Below are positions 52,387 to 61,820 of a DNA stretch of 64,000 bases, one piece after another. Every line of letters starts with the position of its first letter. Positions within the stretch are counted from its first letter, which is position 1. The notes beneath the pieces are model-generated. The model ran no database searches and was not told the origin of the DNA. It saw only the letters and a list, made by a program, of their open reading frames with translations. Made by a program: the position numbers and the translations under genes. This stretch comes from Myxococcus stipitatus (GTDB lineage Bacteria; Myxococcota; Myxococcia; Myxococcales; Myxococcaceae): NCBI RefSeq assembly GCF_037414475.1, contig NZ_CP147913.1, forward strand, positions 8,938,501 through 9,002,500, in the 5' to 3' direction.

Positions 52387-53928
52387 ATGAAACGACTGCT
52401 TCGACTCCTAGTCGTCCTGGCGCCGCTGTCGGTGGGCGCGCAGCAGGACCCGGGTGGCTACAACCGCGCGTTGGCCGCCTTCAACGCGGGGGACTTCGAC
52501 ACCGCCGCGCCGCTCTTCTTCCAGGCCTCGGAGGCTGGTGGCGACGCGCAGATGCGCGGCAAGGCCGAGTACTTCCTGGCCCAGTCGCTCGCGAAGAAGG
52601 GCCTGCCGGTGTCGGCCTTCATCTCCTACGCGGCCATCGTCAACGCCGGGCCTTCACACCCCTCGTACCTCAAGGGCGTGGAGGGGCTGGTGGACATGCA
52701 GCAGCAGCTCGATGAGCAGAACCTCATCCCCAGCATCCTCAACCAGGCGTACTCGGACGAGGTGCGGGACCAATGGGTGACGCTGCCCAAGGAGGTGCTC
52801 GCTCGCATCAACTACCTGGTGGGCACGGTGAGTCAGCGCCGCATGCGCTTCGAGGAGGCGCGGACGCTGCTGGAGGCCGTGCCGAAGGACAGCCGCGTCT
52901 ACGCGAAGGCGCGCTACCTGCTGGGCGTGGTGCTGGCGGATCCCCGCTTCCCGGGGCGCCCGGGAGAGGCTGACACGCTGGACAAGGAGGCGCTGGCCGC
53001 GTTCAACGTCGCGCTGGCCGGGATGGAGCCGCAGGTGGAGCTCCAGGCGACGCAGCACCTGGCCCTCATCGCGCTGGGGCGGTTGCATTACCGTCGGGGA
53101 GAGTACGCGGAGGCCTCCGCGGCGTATGAGCAGGTGCCTCGCTACACGCGCTACTGGGACCAGGCCCTCTTCGAGAACGGCTTCGCGCGCTTCCAGAACG
53201 AGGACTTCGGCGGAGCGCTCGGCAGCCTCCAGGCGCTGCACGCGCCCCAGTTCGCCGGAGCCTTCCAGCCCGAGTCTTGGATTCTCAAGGCGACCGTCTA
53301 TTACTACTCGTGCCTCTACGACGAGGTGAAGACGACGCTGGCGGCCTTCGATGCGCTGTATGGCCCCATGGCGAAAGAGCTGGAGCCGTTCGCCGCCGAG
53401 GACGGGGACCTGGTGAAGACGTACAACCTGGTCGCCTCGGAGAACAAGGGACTGCCGCGCCCGGTGTACCTGTGGATGCGCAACAACGAGCGCATCCGTG
53501 AAGTGATGCGCGTGCTCGCGCGGCTGGACTCGGAGAAACGAAGCCTGGCCGTGGGGCCCTGGCACGGCACGCCGCTGGCGAAGCAGACGGTGGCCGCGCT
53601 GGAGGACGTGCGCGGCACGCTGTTGCAGGTGGGAGGGACTCTGGCGCGCAGCCGCATGCGCGAGGCGGTGGACAACCTGCGGACGTTCTCCGACCAGGCG
53701 GAAATCATCCGAGTGCAGACAGCGCTGGATGAGAAGGACCTGTTGCAGGCGGGGGTGGACCAGAAGGCATTGCTCACGCGCCAGTCGCTCTATCGTCCCA
53801 AGATGCCGGGGGCGGCGTGGAACTACTGGAAGTTCCAGGGCGAGTTCTGGATCGACGAGATTGGTTACTACCAATACACGCTGAAGCGCGGCTGCCCGGC
53901 GAAGACGTCGGAAACACAGACGCCTTGA
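52387..53928 (+). CDS. gltC: Periplasmic TPR protein, probable GltC
   Basis: This 513-residue exported TPR protein begins MKRLLRLLVVLAPLSVGAQQ, a signal peptide with cleavage after VGA. An ATG 18 bp upstream (52369) is an alternative start with no better ribosome-binding site. Helical TPR repeats run from about 25 to 330, for example YNRALAAFNAGDFDTAAPLF and RRGEYAEASAAYEQVP, followed by a helical C-terminal half of unknown fold ending WNYWKFQGEFWIDEIGYYQY. It would lie in the periplasm and link outer-membrane barrels to other Glt proteins. The order barrel-barrel-TPR fits gltB-A-C. A 123-bp gap precedes gltD. Confidence 0.7.
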   Translation: MKRLLRLLVVLAPLSVGAQQDPGGYNRALAAFNAGDFDTAAPLFFQASEAGGDAQMRGKAEYFLAQSLAKKGLPVSAFISYAAIVNAGPSHPSYLKGVEGLVDMQQQLDEQNLIPSILNQAYSDEVRDQWVTLPKEVLARINYLVGTVSQRRMRFEEARTLLEAVPKDSRVYAKARYLLGVVLADPRFPGRPGEADTLDKEALAAFNVALAGMEPQVELQATQHLALIALGRLHYRRGEYAEASAAYEQVPRYTRYWDQALFENGFARFQNEDFGGALGSLQALHAPQFAGAFQPESWILKATVYYYSCLYDEVKTTLAAFDALYGPMAKELEPFAAEDGDLVKTYNLVASENKGLPRPVYLWMRNNERIREVMRVLARLDSEKRSLAVGPWHGTPLAKQTVAALEDVRGTLLQVGGTLARSRMREAVDNLRTFSDQAEIIRVQTALDEKDLLQAGVDQKALLTRQSLYRPKMPGAAWNYWKFQGEFWIDEIGYYQYTLKRGCPAKTSETQTP

Positions 53929-54051
53929 CGCCGTGAGCGCGCGGTGCCCGCCACTTCTCAATGAAGGAGTGCGCGTCTACTTTCGTTCGTCCCTTGTCGC
54001 CGGGCGAACGGCGGTGCGGTGGTCGGGGCGGCTTCACAGGCGGGGGCTGGC

Positions 54052-57000
54052 ATGAAGGTGGTGCTTCGTTTCGGTGCGCTGGCGGTGAGCGTGGCGCTCG
54101 CCGCGGGCGGGGTGGGGGAGGCGGCGGAAGCGCCCGCGCGCAAGGCGGTGAAGAAGCCCGCGGCGTCGTCGGTGTCGAAGCCTTCCAATGCGGCGGAGAA
54201 GGGCGGACGAAAAGGAGCGCAGGCGAAGAAGGCGGAGGCGAAGCCGCAACCTCCTCCCGGGGTGGCGCCCGAGGACGTGCGGCGAGGCCCCGCGCGCGTG
54301 AAGCCCGCGACGGCGAAGTTCGCGGACGTCCCGCGCATCGCGGACTCGAGGAAGAACGCGCTGGCGGACAAGAAGCGCGACGAGGCCATCGAGGCCTTCA
54401 AGCGCCTCATCCCCAAGCTCCAGGATGGCAACCCGCAGAAGGCGGAGATGCTCTACCGGTTGTCGGAGCTGTACTGGGAGAAGTCGAAGTACCTCTACCA
54501 GCTCGAGATGGACCGCTTCCTCGCGGCGGAGAAGAGGGCCGACGAGGCGGTCGCGCGAGGCGAGAAGTCGGAGGCCCCCAAGCAGGACCATCGCGAGAGT
54601 GAGCGTTTCCGCGCGGAGACGATGGACATCTACGCGGCCATCCTCCGGGGCTATCCCAACTATCCGCAGCGCGACGAAGTCCTCTTCTCCATGGGCTACA
54701 ACCTCTACGAGTTGGGCCGGCGCGAGGAGGCCGTGGCCCGCTACGAGGAACTCATCGAGGAGTTTCCCCGCTCGCAGTTCGTGCCCGACGCGTACATCCA
54801 ACTGGGCAACCACTACTTCGAGTCCAACAAGCTCATCCCCGCCAAGGCCAACTACGAGAAGGCTCGCGACTCGCGTGTGCCGAAGATCTACGGCTACGCC
54901 GTCTACAAGCTGTCCTGGTGTGACTACAACACGGGCGACTACGAGGCGGGCCTCCAGAAGCTCCATGAAGTGGTGGACTACGCCGCGAAGCAGTCGGAGC
55001 TGGGTGACCTCCGCACGGAGGCGCTCAATGACCTGACGGTCTTCTACGTCCAGCTCGACCAGCCCAAGCAGGCCATCGCCTACTTCCGCGCGAACGCTCC
55101 CGCGACGCGGCAGGGCCGGCTCATCGCCAAGACCGCGGCGGGCCTGGTCGACGCGGGCCACTTCGACAGCGCCATCCTCTTGTACCGCACGCTCATCGAC
55201 GGTGACCCGATGGGCGTCAGCGCGCCCGAGTATCAGCAAGCCATCGTCCGCGCCTTCGAGGGCCTGCGTCAGCGCCAGCAGGTCCGCAAGGAGATGAAGC
55301 GGATGGTGGACCTCTACAGCCCCGGTGGCGAGTGGTGGAGCGCCAACGGGGGCAAGTCCACCGTCCTGCGCAACGCCTTCAACGTCACGGAAGAGGCGAT
55401 GCGCGTCATGGTGACGGAATACCACCAGGAGGCGCAGAAGACGCGGCAGGTGGAGACCTACCGGCTGGCGCGAGACATCTACAAGCAATACGTGGATGCG
55501 TTCGCCTCCAACTCCAACCCGGACTTCGTGGCGGACTCCGCGTTCAACCTCCGCTTCTTCTACGCGGAGATTCTCTGGGCCCTCGAGGAGTGGGAGGCCG
55601 CGGCGGCCGGGTACGACGCCGTCGTCGCGTTCAAGATTCCGGACCGTGACTCCGCGCGCGAGGTCTCCAACGAGAGCTACCGCAAGAGCGCCGCGTTCAA
55701 CGCCATCCTCGCCTACGACAAGCTGGTGAAGATTGAACGGGGCCAGCTCGCCAAGAGCGACCTGAAGGAAGGCCAGAAGGTCGACGAGAAGAAGGACAAG
55801 GGTGACGTCGCCCGGCAGAAGATCGTCAAGCGCGACGCGAAGGAGCGCGAGGCCGAACCGCTCACGCGCTTCGAGGAGCACCTGGTGTCCGCGTGCGACA
55901 CCTTCGTGAAGCTCTTCCCGGACACGCAGGATGAAATCGACCTGCGCTACCAGGCGGCGGTCATCCTCTATGACCGTGCCCACTTCGTGGACGCGGCGCA
56001 CCGCTTCGGCGAAATCATCGAAAAGTTCCCGGAGGAGCGCCGCTCGCGTGACGCGGCGGACCTCACGATGTACGTGCTGGAGAGTCGGCAGGAGTGGCTG
56101 GAGCTCTCCACGTTGTCGCGGCGGTTCCTTGAGAACAAGAAGCTGGCCAAGCCGGGCTCCGAGTTCGCGGCCCGCGTGGCGCGCGTGGTGGAGGGCAGCC
56201 ACTACAAGTGGGTGGACGAGGTCGTCTACAAGCAGGAGAAGAACCCGAAGAAGGCGGCGGAGGAGTTCCTCAAGTTCGTCAAGGAGTTCCCCAAGTCGGA
56301 GAACGCGGACCGCGCGCTCACCTACGCGATGTCCATCGCGCAGGAGACGGGCGAGTTGGACCGGGGCATCGCCGCGGGGGAGCGGGTCCTCGCCGAGTAT
56401 CCTCGCAGCCCGTTCGAACTGAAGGTCCGCTACACGTTGGCGGGCCTCTACGAGAAGATCGCCGAATACCGCAAGGCCGCGTCCATGGCGGAGGCGTTCA
56501 TCGCCACGTACGACGCCGTGTCCGACTCGGAGGCACCGGACTCCAAGAACAAGGAGCGGAAGGCCTCTCGGGCCCGGCCCGCGCCGAAGAAGGGTGAGGC
56601 CCAGGTCACCGAGGAAGACGTCGCGACGCGCGCCGCGCAGCTCGCCGCCGAACGCAAGCTGCTCGTGGACGAAGCGGGCGCCTGGGTGGCGGATGCCCAG
56701 TTCAATGCCGGAGTGTGGTGGGAGGGCGCGGGCGAGGCCCAGAAGGCCGTGGCCGCCTACAACACCTATGTGTCGCGCTTTCGCGAGCGCAAGGACGTGC
56801 CGCAGGTGGCCTTCTCCGCGGCGCTCGTCTGGGAGAAGGAGCACAAGTGGAGCGAGGCGGCGCGGGCGTTCGGCGCCTTCGCGGATGGCTTCGGCCGCGA
56901 CTCCCGCGCCACACCCTCCCAGCTCTACCTGGCGCGCTACCACGAGCTGCTCGCGTGGCAGCGCCTCAAGGCCAAGCGTGAGCAGGAGCAACTCCAGGGT

Positions 57001-57732
57001 GAGTTGGTCCGCTCGTGGAGCCGGTTGCCCGAGGCCGCTCGCAAGGACGCCGCGGTGCTCAATGCCTACGCGCATGCGCGTTTCCTCGCGCTGGAGCCCG
57101 CGTGGCGGCGCTACTCGGAGATCCGCTTCTCCCGGGTGAGCACCATCCGAAGGGACCTGGCCGCCAAGCAGCGCGACATCCAGCGCGTGGAGAAGGAGTA
57201 CCTCGCGGTGCTGGCCACGGGTTCGGGCGAGTGGGGCATCGCGTCGCTGACGCGCATCGGCCTCGCGTACGCGGACTTCGCTCGCAACATCATGGACTCG
57301 CCGGACCCGAAGGGGCTCGACGAGGAGCAAGTCGGGATGTACCGCGCGGAGCTGGAGAACCTGGCGCTGCCGTTGGAGGACAAGTCCAACGAGGCGCTGG
57401 AGAAGGCACTCGAGAAGGCCTACGAGCTGGGCATCTACAGTTCCTGGACGCTGACCGCGCAGGACCAGGTGAACCGCTTTCATCCCGGGACCTACGCGCA
57501 GGTGAGGCAGGTGGACTTCCGCGCCAGCGACGCCCTGGCGTTGGCGGAGCTCGCACGCGAGCCCGGAGACGCGACCGCGGCCTCCGCCACGCCTGTTCCT
57601 CATTCGACGCCCCAGACGACACCCGCCGCCCCTTCATCACCGTCAGGTCAACGCGAGGGCACACCGAATCCTCCCGCCTCGGAGGATAGGACCCAGGCAC
57701 CCACCGCCGAGGCGAAGGAAGTTCGGCCATGA
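54052..57732 (+). CDS. gltD: Gliding-motility TPR protein GltD (AgmU)
   Basis: This 1226-residue periplasmic protein starts with a signal peptide (MKVVLRFGALAVSVALAAGG) and a Lys/Ala/Pro-rich segment, then carries TPR-like repeats through most of its length (about 95-1050), for example NPQKAEMLYRLSELYWEKSK, GRREEAVARYEELIEEFPRS and GEAQKAVAAYNTYVSRFRER. The tail is Pro/Thr/Ser-rich. Size and layout match AgmU/GltD, which in M. xanthus decorates helical and focal-adhesion gliding complexes. The gene overlaps gltE by 4 bp (ATGA). It is the largest gene in the window and has no sign of interruption. Confidence 0.88.
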   Translation: MKVVLRFGALAVSVALAAGGVGEAAEAPARKAVKKPAASSVSKPSNAAEKGGRKGAQAKKAEAKPQPPPGVAPEDVRRGPARVKPATAKFADVPRIADSRKNALADKKRDEAIEAFKRLIPKLQDGNPQKAEMLYRLSELYWEKSKYLYQLEMDRFLAAEKRADEAVARGEKSEAPKQDHRESERFRAETMDIYAAILRGYPNYPQRDEVLFSMGYNLYELGRREEAVARYEELIEEFPRSQFVPDAYIQLGNHYFESNKLIPAKANYEKARDSRVPKIYGYAVYKLSWCDYNTGDYEAGLQKLHEVVDYAAKQSELGDLRTEALNDLTVFYVQLDQPKQAIAYFRANAPATRQGRLIAKTAAGLVDAGHFDSAILLYRTLIDGDPMGVSAPEYQQAIVRAFEGLRQRQQVRKEMKRMVDLYSPGGEWWSANGGKSTVLRNAFNVTEEAMRVMVTEYHQEAQKTRQVETYRLARDIYKQYVDAFASNSNPDFVADSAFNLRFFYAEILWALEEWEAAAAGYDAVVAFKIPDRDSAREVSNESYRKSAAFNAILAYDKLVKIERGQLAKSDLKEGQKVDEKKDKGDVARQKIVKRDAKEREAEPLTRFEEHLVSACDTFVKLFPDTQDEIDLRYQAAVILYDRAHFVDAAHRFGEIIEKFPEERRSRDAADLTMYVLESRQEWLELSTLSRRFLENKKLAKPGSEFAARVARVVEGSHYKWVDEVVYKQEKNPKKAAEEFLKFVKEFPKSENADRALTYAMSIAQETGELDRGIAAGERVLAEYPRSPFELKVRYTLAGLYEKIAEYRKAASMAEAFIATYDAVSDSEAPDSKNKERKASRARPAPKKGEAQVTEEDVATRAAQLAAERKLLVDEAGAWVADAQFNAGVWWEGAGEAQKAVAAYNTYVSRFRERKDVPQVAFSAALVWEKEHKWSEAARAFGAFADGFGRDSRATPSQLYLARYHELLAWQRLKAKREQEQLQGELVRSWSRLPEAARKDAAVLNAYAHARFLALEPAWRRYSEIRFSRVSTIRRDLAAKQRDIQRVEKEYLAVLATGSGEWGIASLTRIGLAYADFARNIMDSPDPKGLDEEQVGMYRAELENLALPLEDKSNEALEKALEKAYELGIYSSWTLTAQDQVNRFHPGTYAQVRQVDFRASDALALAELAREPGDATAASATPVPHSTPQTTPAAPSSPSGQREGTPNPPASEDRTQAPTAEAKEVRP

Positions 57733-59195
57733 GTTGGTCAATCCATCAGGACAAGACAAGGGCTCGTTCAGGAGCGAAGCCCGGGTTGGGATTTTGGCGC
57801 TCGCTCCTCGTGGGCTCGGCGGCGTTCATGGCCGCGTGCGCGACGGCCCCCACACCGAAGCCATCCGCGGCACAAGCGAAGACTCCGCCCACGGCGCCTC
57901 CACCCGCGATGGTCGCACCTCAGCCTCCACCGCCGAAGGACCTCTCGGCCTCCGAGGAGTTCGCCGCCGCCATCCAGGCGTTCGAAGCCGGGAACCTGGA
58001 CGGCGCACGCCATGGCTTCGACATGGTGTTGGCCAAGGCCCCCGGCAGCCTCAACGCGCGCTTCAACCTGGGCCTCATCGCCGAGCGTCAAGGCCGCGTG
58101 GAGGATGCCCGCGGCGCGTACGAACAGGTGCTCCAACGCGACCCGTCGCATACGTCCTCGGTGCTCAACCTGGCGGCGCTGTATCGCAAGCTGGAGCGAG
58201 GGGCGGATGCGATTGCGCTGTTCGAGAAGGCCCTGAAGTCGCCGGAGCGCGCGCACGACGCGCTGCTGCTCAATGGCTTGTCGGCGACGTATCGGCAGGT
58301 GGGCAAACTCGACGAATCCGAGGCCACCGCGCGCCGGGTCCTGGAGCGGAACAAGGACAACCCAGGGGCATACAAGAACCTGGCCTATGTCGCGTATGCG
58401 CGAGAGAAGTACCGGTTGGCGGAGCTGCTCGTGGGCACCGCGCGCAAGTTCGCGGAGAAGGACCCTTCGCTCTGCAACCTGCTGGGCATGGTGTACCTCA
58501 AGCTGGATGAGCGCACGCGTGCGCTCGCGCAGTTCCAGAAGGCTGTGTCGCTCGATGACAAGTTCGCCGCGGGGTACATCAACCTGGGGGCGCTGGCGCT
58601 GCGGTTTCGAGACTACGTGGGCGCGGAGCGTGCCTTTGCTCGTGCTCTCGAGCTCGAGCCTGACTCGCTAGAGGCGCGGCTCTCGCTCGCGTGGGCGCTG
58701 GATGGTCAGAAGGGGCGTGACCCCAAGAAGGGGCTCGCGGCGGGCGAGGCCTTCGAGAAGGTGCTCGCCACGCGAGAGAACCTTCCGGAGGCGGTGTGTG
58801 GCGCGGGCTGGGCCTTCGCCGCGGACCGCGATGGCTGGGCGCGGGCCATCGCCTTCCTCGACCGCTGCAAGGCGATGACGTCCACGACCGAACAAGACAA
58901 GCAGTTGATCACCGCCAAGGTCCAAGGTCTCCAGAACATGCTCAAGGCCCCGCCCGCGGATGCCGCGATGGCGACGGGCACCGAAGGTAGCCAGAAGAAG
59001 GACGGCGAGCAGGACAACAAGCCGGAAGCCGCCACGGGCGGCGCGGGCTCCATGCTGAACCAGCTGCCTCAGGATGCGAACGCGCCAGAGAGCGAGAGTG
59101 TGCCCGAGGAACCCGAGTCAGCGCCCGCGCCCGAAGGAGAGACTTCTCCGGATGCTCCCGAGGCGAGCGACGAGGGTGCATCTCCGTCGAAGTAG
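57729..59195 (+). CDS. gltE: Gliding-motility TPR lipoprotein GltE (AglT)
   Basis: This 488-residue lipoprotein has a long basic N-terminus and a lipobox (AFMAAC at about residue 37), then a Pro-rich linker. About eight TPR motifs follow (about 75-370), such as GNLDGARHGFDMVLAKAPGS, RVEDARGAYEQVLQRDPSHT and RDYVGAERAFARALELEPDS. The C-terminal 100 residues are acidic and Pro/Glu/Ala-rich. It matches AglT/GltE, an outer-membrane-anchored TPR partner of GltD needed for adventurous motility. Its start overlaps the gltD stop, so the two are made in fixed ratio. Confidence 0.87.
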   Translation: MSWSIHQDKTRARSGAKPGLGFWRSLLVGSAAFMAACATAPTPKPSAAQAKTPPTAPPPAMVAPQPPPPKDLSASEEFAAAIQAFEAGNLDGARHGFDMVLAKAPGSLNARFNLGLIAERQGRVEDARGAYEQVLQRDPSHTSSVLNLAALYRKLERGADAIALFEKALKSPERAHDALLLNGLSATYRQVGKLDESEATARRVLERNKDNPGAYKNLAYVAYAREKYRLAELLVGTARKFAEKDPSLCNLLGMVYLKLDERTRALAQFQKAVSLDDKFAAGYINLGALALRFRDYVGAERAFARALELEPDSLEARLSLAWALDGQKGRDPKKGLAAGEAFEKVLATRENLPEAVCGAGWAFAADRDGWARAIAFLDRCKAMTSTTEQDKQLITAKVQGLQNMLKAPPADAAMATGTEGSQKKDGEQDNKPEAATGGAGSMLNQLPQDANAPESESVPEEPESAPAPEGETSPDAPEASDEGASPSK

Positions 59196-59325
59196 GACAG
59201 GAATCGTGACAGGGGCAGGGGAGAAGTTTTTTCCACCCTCCCGGCCCCTGTTCAGCGGGCGGCGAGCCAGGTCCATGGGAATCGGGGACTTGGATTTGGA
59301 CCGCCCCATGCATCAGGAGGCGGTG

Positions 59326-59616
59326 ATGAGACGACTGGCAGCGGTGATGACCGGGGTGGGGCTGCTCTGGGCGCCGGCGGTGATGGCGCAGGCACCGGAG
59401 CGTCCCAATGATTCAGTGAAAGTCATCCAGGAGGAGGACCGGACTGTCTTCAAGAAGAAGACTGTCATCGACTTCACCGATGTCGCGGTCGAAGGCGAGC
59501 TGACGAAGCCCGAGGGCTCGTACGTGCTCCACCGCAAGAAGACGGATTTCCAAAGTCTCATCAAGGTCCGGGAGAACTTCGACCCGGAGCTGCAGAAGTC
59601 CGTCGACAACCTCTAG
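59326..59616 (+). CDS. gltF: Small periplasmic gliding protein GltF (CglF)
   Basis: This 96-residue exported protein begins MRRLAAVMTGVGLLWAPAVM with cleavage after VMA. ATG 59326 is chosen because AGGAGG lies 5 nt upstream; a GTG three bases earlier is too close. The mature part is charged and short: VKVIQEEDRTVFKKKTVIDF, then VAVEGELTKPEGSYVLHRKK and a LIKVRENFDPELQKSVDNL end. The position between gltE and gltG and the size identify it as GltF, one of the stimulatable Cgl proteins (CglF) in M. xanthus. Its biochemical role is not known. Confidence 0.8.
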   Translation: MRRLAAVMTGVGLLWAPAVMAQAPERPNDSVKVIQEEDRTVFKKKTVIDFTDVAVEGELTKPEGSYVLHRKKTDFQSLIKVRENFDPELQKSVDNL

Positions 59617-59668
59617 AGGCGGCGGTCAGGCGTTTGTCGGGTGCGGAAGGGAAGAAGGAAGAATCCTC

Positions 59669-61708
59669 ATGGCGGCGGCGAAGAACAACAGCTTGACCCT
59701 TCGAATCACAGGCCCGGATGGCTCCACCGTGGAGACTGTCTCCGAGGGCGAGAGTGTCATCGTGGGCTCTGGTGCCCAGGCGGCGGTGAAGCTTCAGGAC
59801 CCGCGGGTCTCCAACCTCCATGTGATGCTCAAGGTGGACAAGGATGGCTCGGTGACGGCCATCGACCTGGGCAGCGAGGCCGGGACGGAGATCAGCGGCC
59901 AGCGGCTGCTCATCCCCACGGCGCTCAAACCCGGTGATGTGTTGTGCGTGGGCGGGAGCCGGGTGGAGGTCGTCTTTGGAATGGCCGAGCCGGAGCGTCC
60001 CGCACCCGCGGGAGCGAAGGTCTCCGGACAGAACTTCCAGGGCTCGGTGACGCAGCGGACACCTCCCCGGGAGTCCATGCCCAGGCCTCACGTGGTGACG
60101 TCCCCGTCCGCGGCGGCGAGCACGGCGCGCGGCGAGTTCGTCTTCACGGGCGCTCAACCCGAGCCCGCGGTCTCCTCGGGAGGACTGCGCACCGAGCGCG
60201 CTGGGCGGCCCGCGGTGATACCCGTGGCGGTTCCTCCTCCACCTCCCGCGCGGCCCGTGGCCAGGAACGTCGGAGGCGAGGCCCAGGCCCGCGTGGTGCT
60301 TCCGCAGCTGCGCGAGCCGCTCCCCGTCGAGGCGATGCCCACGGTCCGGGAGAAGGTGCTCCAGGTCGCGATGTTGTGGGGTGACACGCTGTTGCAGGTG
60401 CGTCACTTCGCCGAAGGGGTTCCCGTCACCATCGGCGATGGGAAGAAGAGCTCCTTCCTCGTCCATGTTCCATCGGTGGGCTCGCGCTTCGTGTTGGCCG
60501 TCGGCCGAGGTGAGCTGCTGGAGGTGCATGCGCCCAAGGGCTCGGGTGTCATCGTCACCGAGCGGGGCCACGTGAAGCCGAAGGACACGCTTCGCGCCTC
60601 GGGCCAACTGACGGGCACCGCGGATGATGCCGAGCAGGTCTTCAAGGTGGGCCTGCATCACCGGGTGGAGGTGACACTCGGGACCGTGACGTTCGTGGCC
60701 CGGTATGTGAAACCCTCCGCGGCCATCGCCACCAGCACCCTGGCGGAGTCGGACTTCACCTTCTTCAAGATCACCAGCATCTGCCTGCTCACGGGCCTGG
60801 CGCTCGTCCTGGCGATGATACTGACGCCCCGCGCGGAGACGGCGCAGCACGACGACATCTTCGAGTCCCAACAGCGGGTGGCGAAGTTCCTCGTCACCCC
60901 CGAGAAGCGCATCGAGCAGAAGAAGCTCCAGCTCTCGGGAATGGAAGAGGGCGCGAAGGCGAAGGACGAAGAGGGCAAGTTCGGCAAGGAGGACGCGAAA
61001 CAGCAGGAGGCCGCGCCGTCGAAGCCGGGCACGCCCATGGTGGACAAGTCCAAGAAGGAGAAGGACCGGAAGGTGGTGGGCAAGGTCGGCCTCCTGGGCG
61101 CGTTCAAGGGCTTGAAGGGCGGCGCCTCGGACGTGTTCGGACCGGGAGGTTTCGGCACGGGCCTGAACAACATGCTGGGCGGCCTCAAGGGCGGCGGGGC
61201 CATGGGTGACGCTCAAGGCGTGGGCGGCCTGGGCTCGCGCGGGTCTGGCACGGGTGGCGGTGGCACGGCCCTGGGCATCGGTGGCCTGGGCACTCGCGGA
61301 GATGGGCGCGGCACGGGCGGCACGGGTGGCATCGACCTGGGAGGACGCGGCAAGTCCATCACCAAGGTCATCCCGGGCAAGACGACCGTGGTGGGCGGCC
61401 TGGACAAGGACGTCATCGCGAAGGTCATTCGCCGCCACCAGAACGAAATCAAGTACTGCTACGAGTCGGAGCTGAACAAGGAGCCCAACCTCGCGGGCAA
61501 GGTGGCGGTGGCGTTCACCATCGACCCCACGGGCGCGGTGTCCGACGCCACCGTGTCGGAGACCACGCTGAACAACTCTCGCGCGGAGCAGTGCATGATT
61601 TCGCGCATCCGCCGCTGGAAGTTCCCGGAGCCCAAGGGCGGTGGTGTGGTGGCCGTGACGTATCCGTGGATGTTCTCGCCGGCGGGCGCCGAAGGCGGCG
61701 AGGGGTAG
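59669..61708 (+). CDS. gltG: Gliding-motility protein GltG: FHA, membrane helix, Gly-rich arm, TonB-like end
   Basis: This 679-residue inner-membrane protein has a cytoplasmic FHA domain (about 20-100: VIVGSGAQAAVKLQDPRVSN, LHVMLKV, DLGSEAGTEI), a Pro-rich linker, and a second beta-rich domain (about 235-355). One membrane helix follows at about 366-390 (ITSICLLTGLALVLAMIL), then a charged and very Gly-rich periplasmic segment (about 470-565). The C-terminal AgmX/PglI-type TonB-like domain (about 577-670) has DVIAKVIRRHQNEIKYCYE and MISRIRRWKFPEP. It would carry force from the inner-membrane motor across peptidoglycan. FHA input implies phospho-control. Confidence 0.88.
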   Translation: MAAAKNNSLTLRITGPDGSTVETVSEGESVIVGSGAQAAVKLQDPRVSNLHVMLKVDKDGSVTAIDLGSEAGTEISGQRLLIPTALKPGDVLCVGGSRVEVVFGMAEPERPAPAGAKVSGQNFQGSVTQRTPPRESMPRPHVVTSPSAAASTARGEFVFTGAQPEPAVSSGGLRTERAGRPAVIPVAVPPPPPARPVARNVGGEAQARVVLPQLREPLPVEAMPTVREKVLQVAMLWGDTLLQVRHFAEGVPVTIGDGKKSSFLVHVPSVGSRFVLAVGRGELLEVHAPKGSGVIVTERGHVKPKDTLRASGQLTGTADDAEQVFKVGLHHRVEVTLGTVTFVARYVKPSAAIATSTLAESDFTFFKITSICLLTGLALVLAMILTPRAETAQHDDIFESQQRVAKFLVTPEKRIEQKKLQLSGMEEGAKAKDEEGKFGKEDAKQQEAAPSKPGTPMVDKSKKEKDRKVVGKVGLLGAFKGLKGGASDVFGPGGFGTGLNNMLGGLKGGGAMGDAQGVGGLGSRGSGTGGGGTALGIGGLGTRGDGRGTGGTGGIDLGGRGKSITKVIPGKTTVVGGLDKDVIAKVIRRHQNEIKYCYESELNKEPNLAGKVAVAFTIDPTGAVSDATVSETTLNNSRAEQCMISRIRRWKFPEPKGGGVVAVTYPWMFSPAGAEGGEG

Positions 61709-61820
61709 TGGACTCGCGCACGCCCCTCATTCCCACCCCTCGTTGCCGTGTCGAGGGGGCGTCACTAACGTCCCACGCCGCTTCCGGTTGGACCGGGAGG
61801 GCCTCGTGTGGGGAGGTCCC

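Noticed and set aside
54034..57603. Open frame of about 1190 codons antisense to gltD
   Set aside because: It is the Leu/Arg/Val-rich shadow of the gltD TPR codons, with no motifs or start signals.
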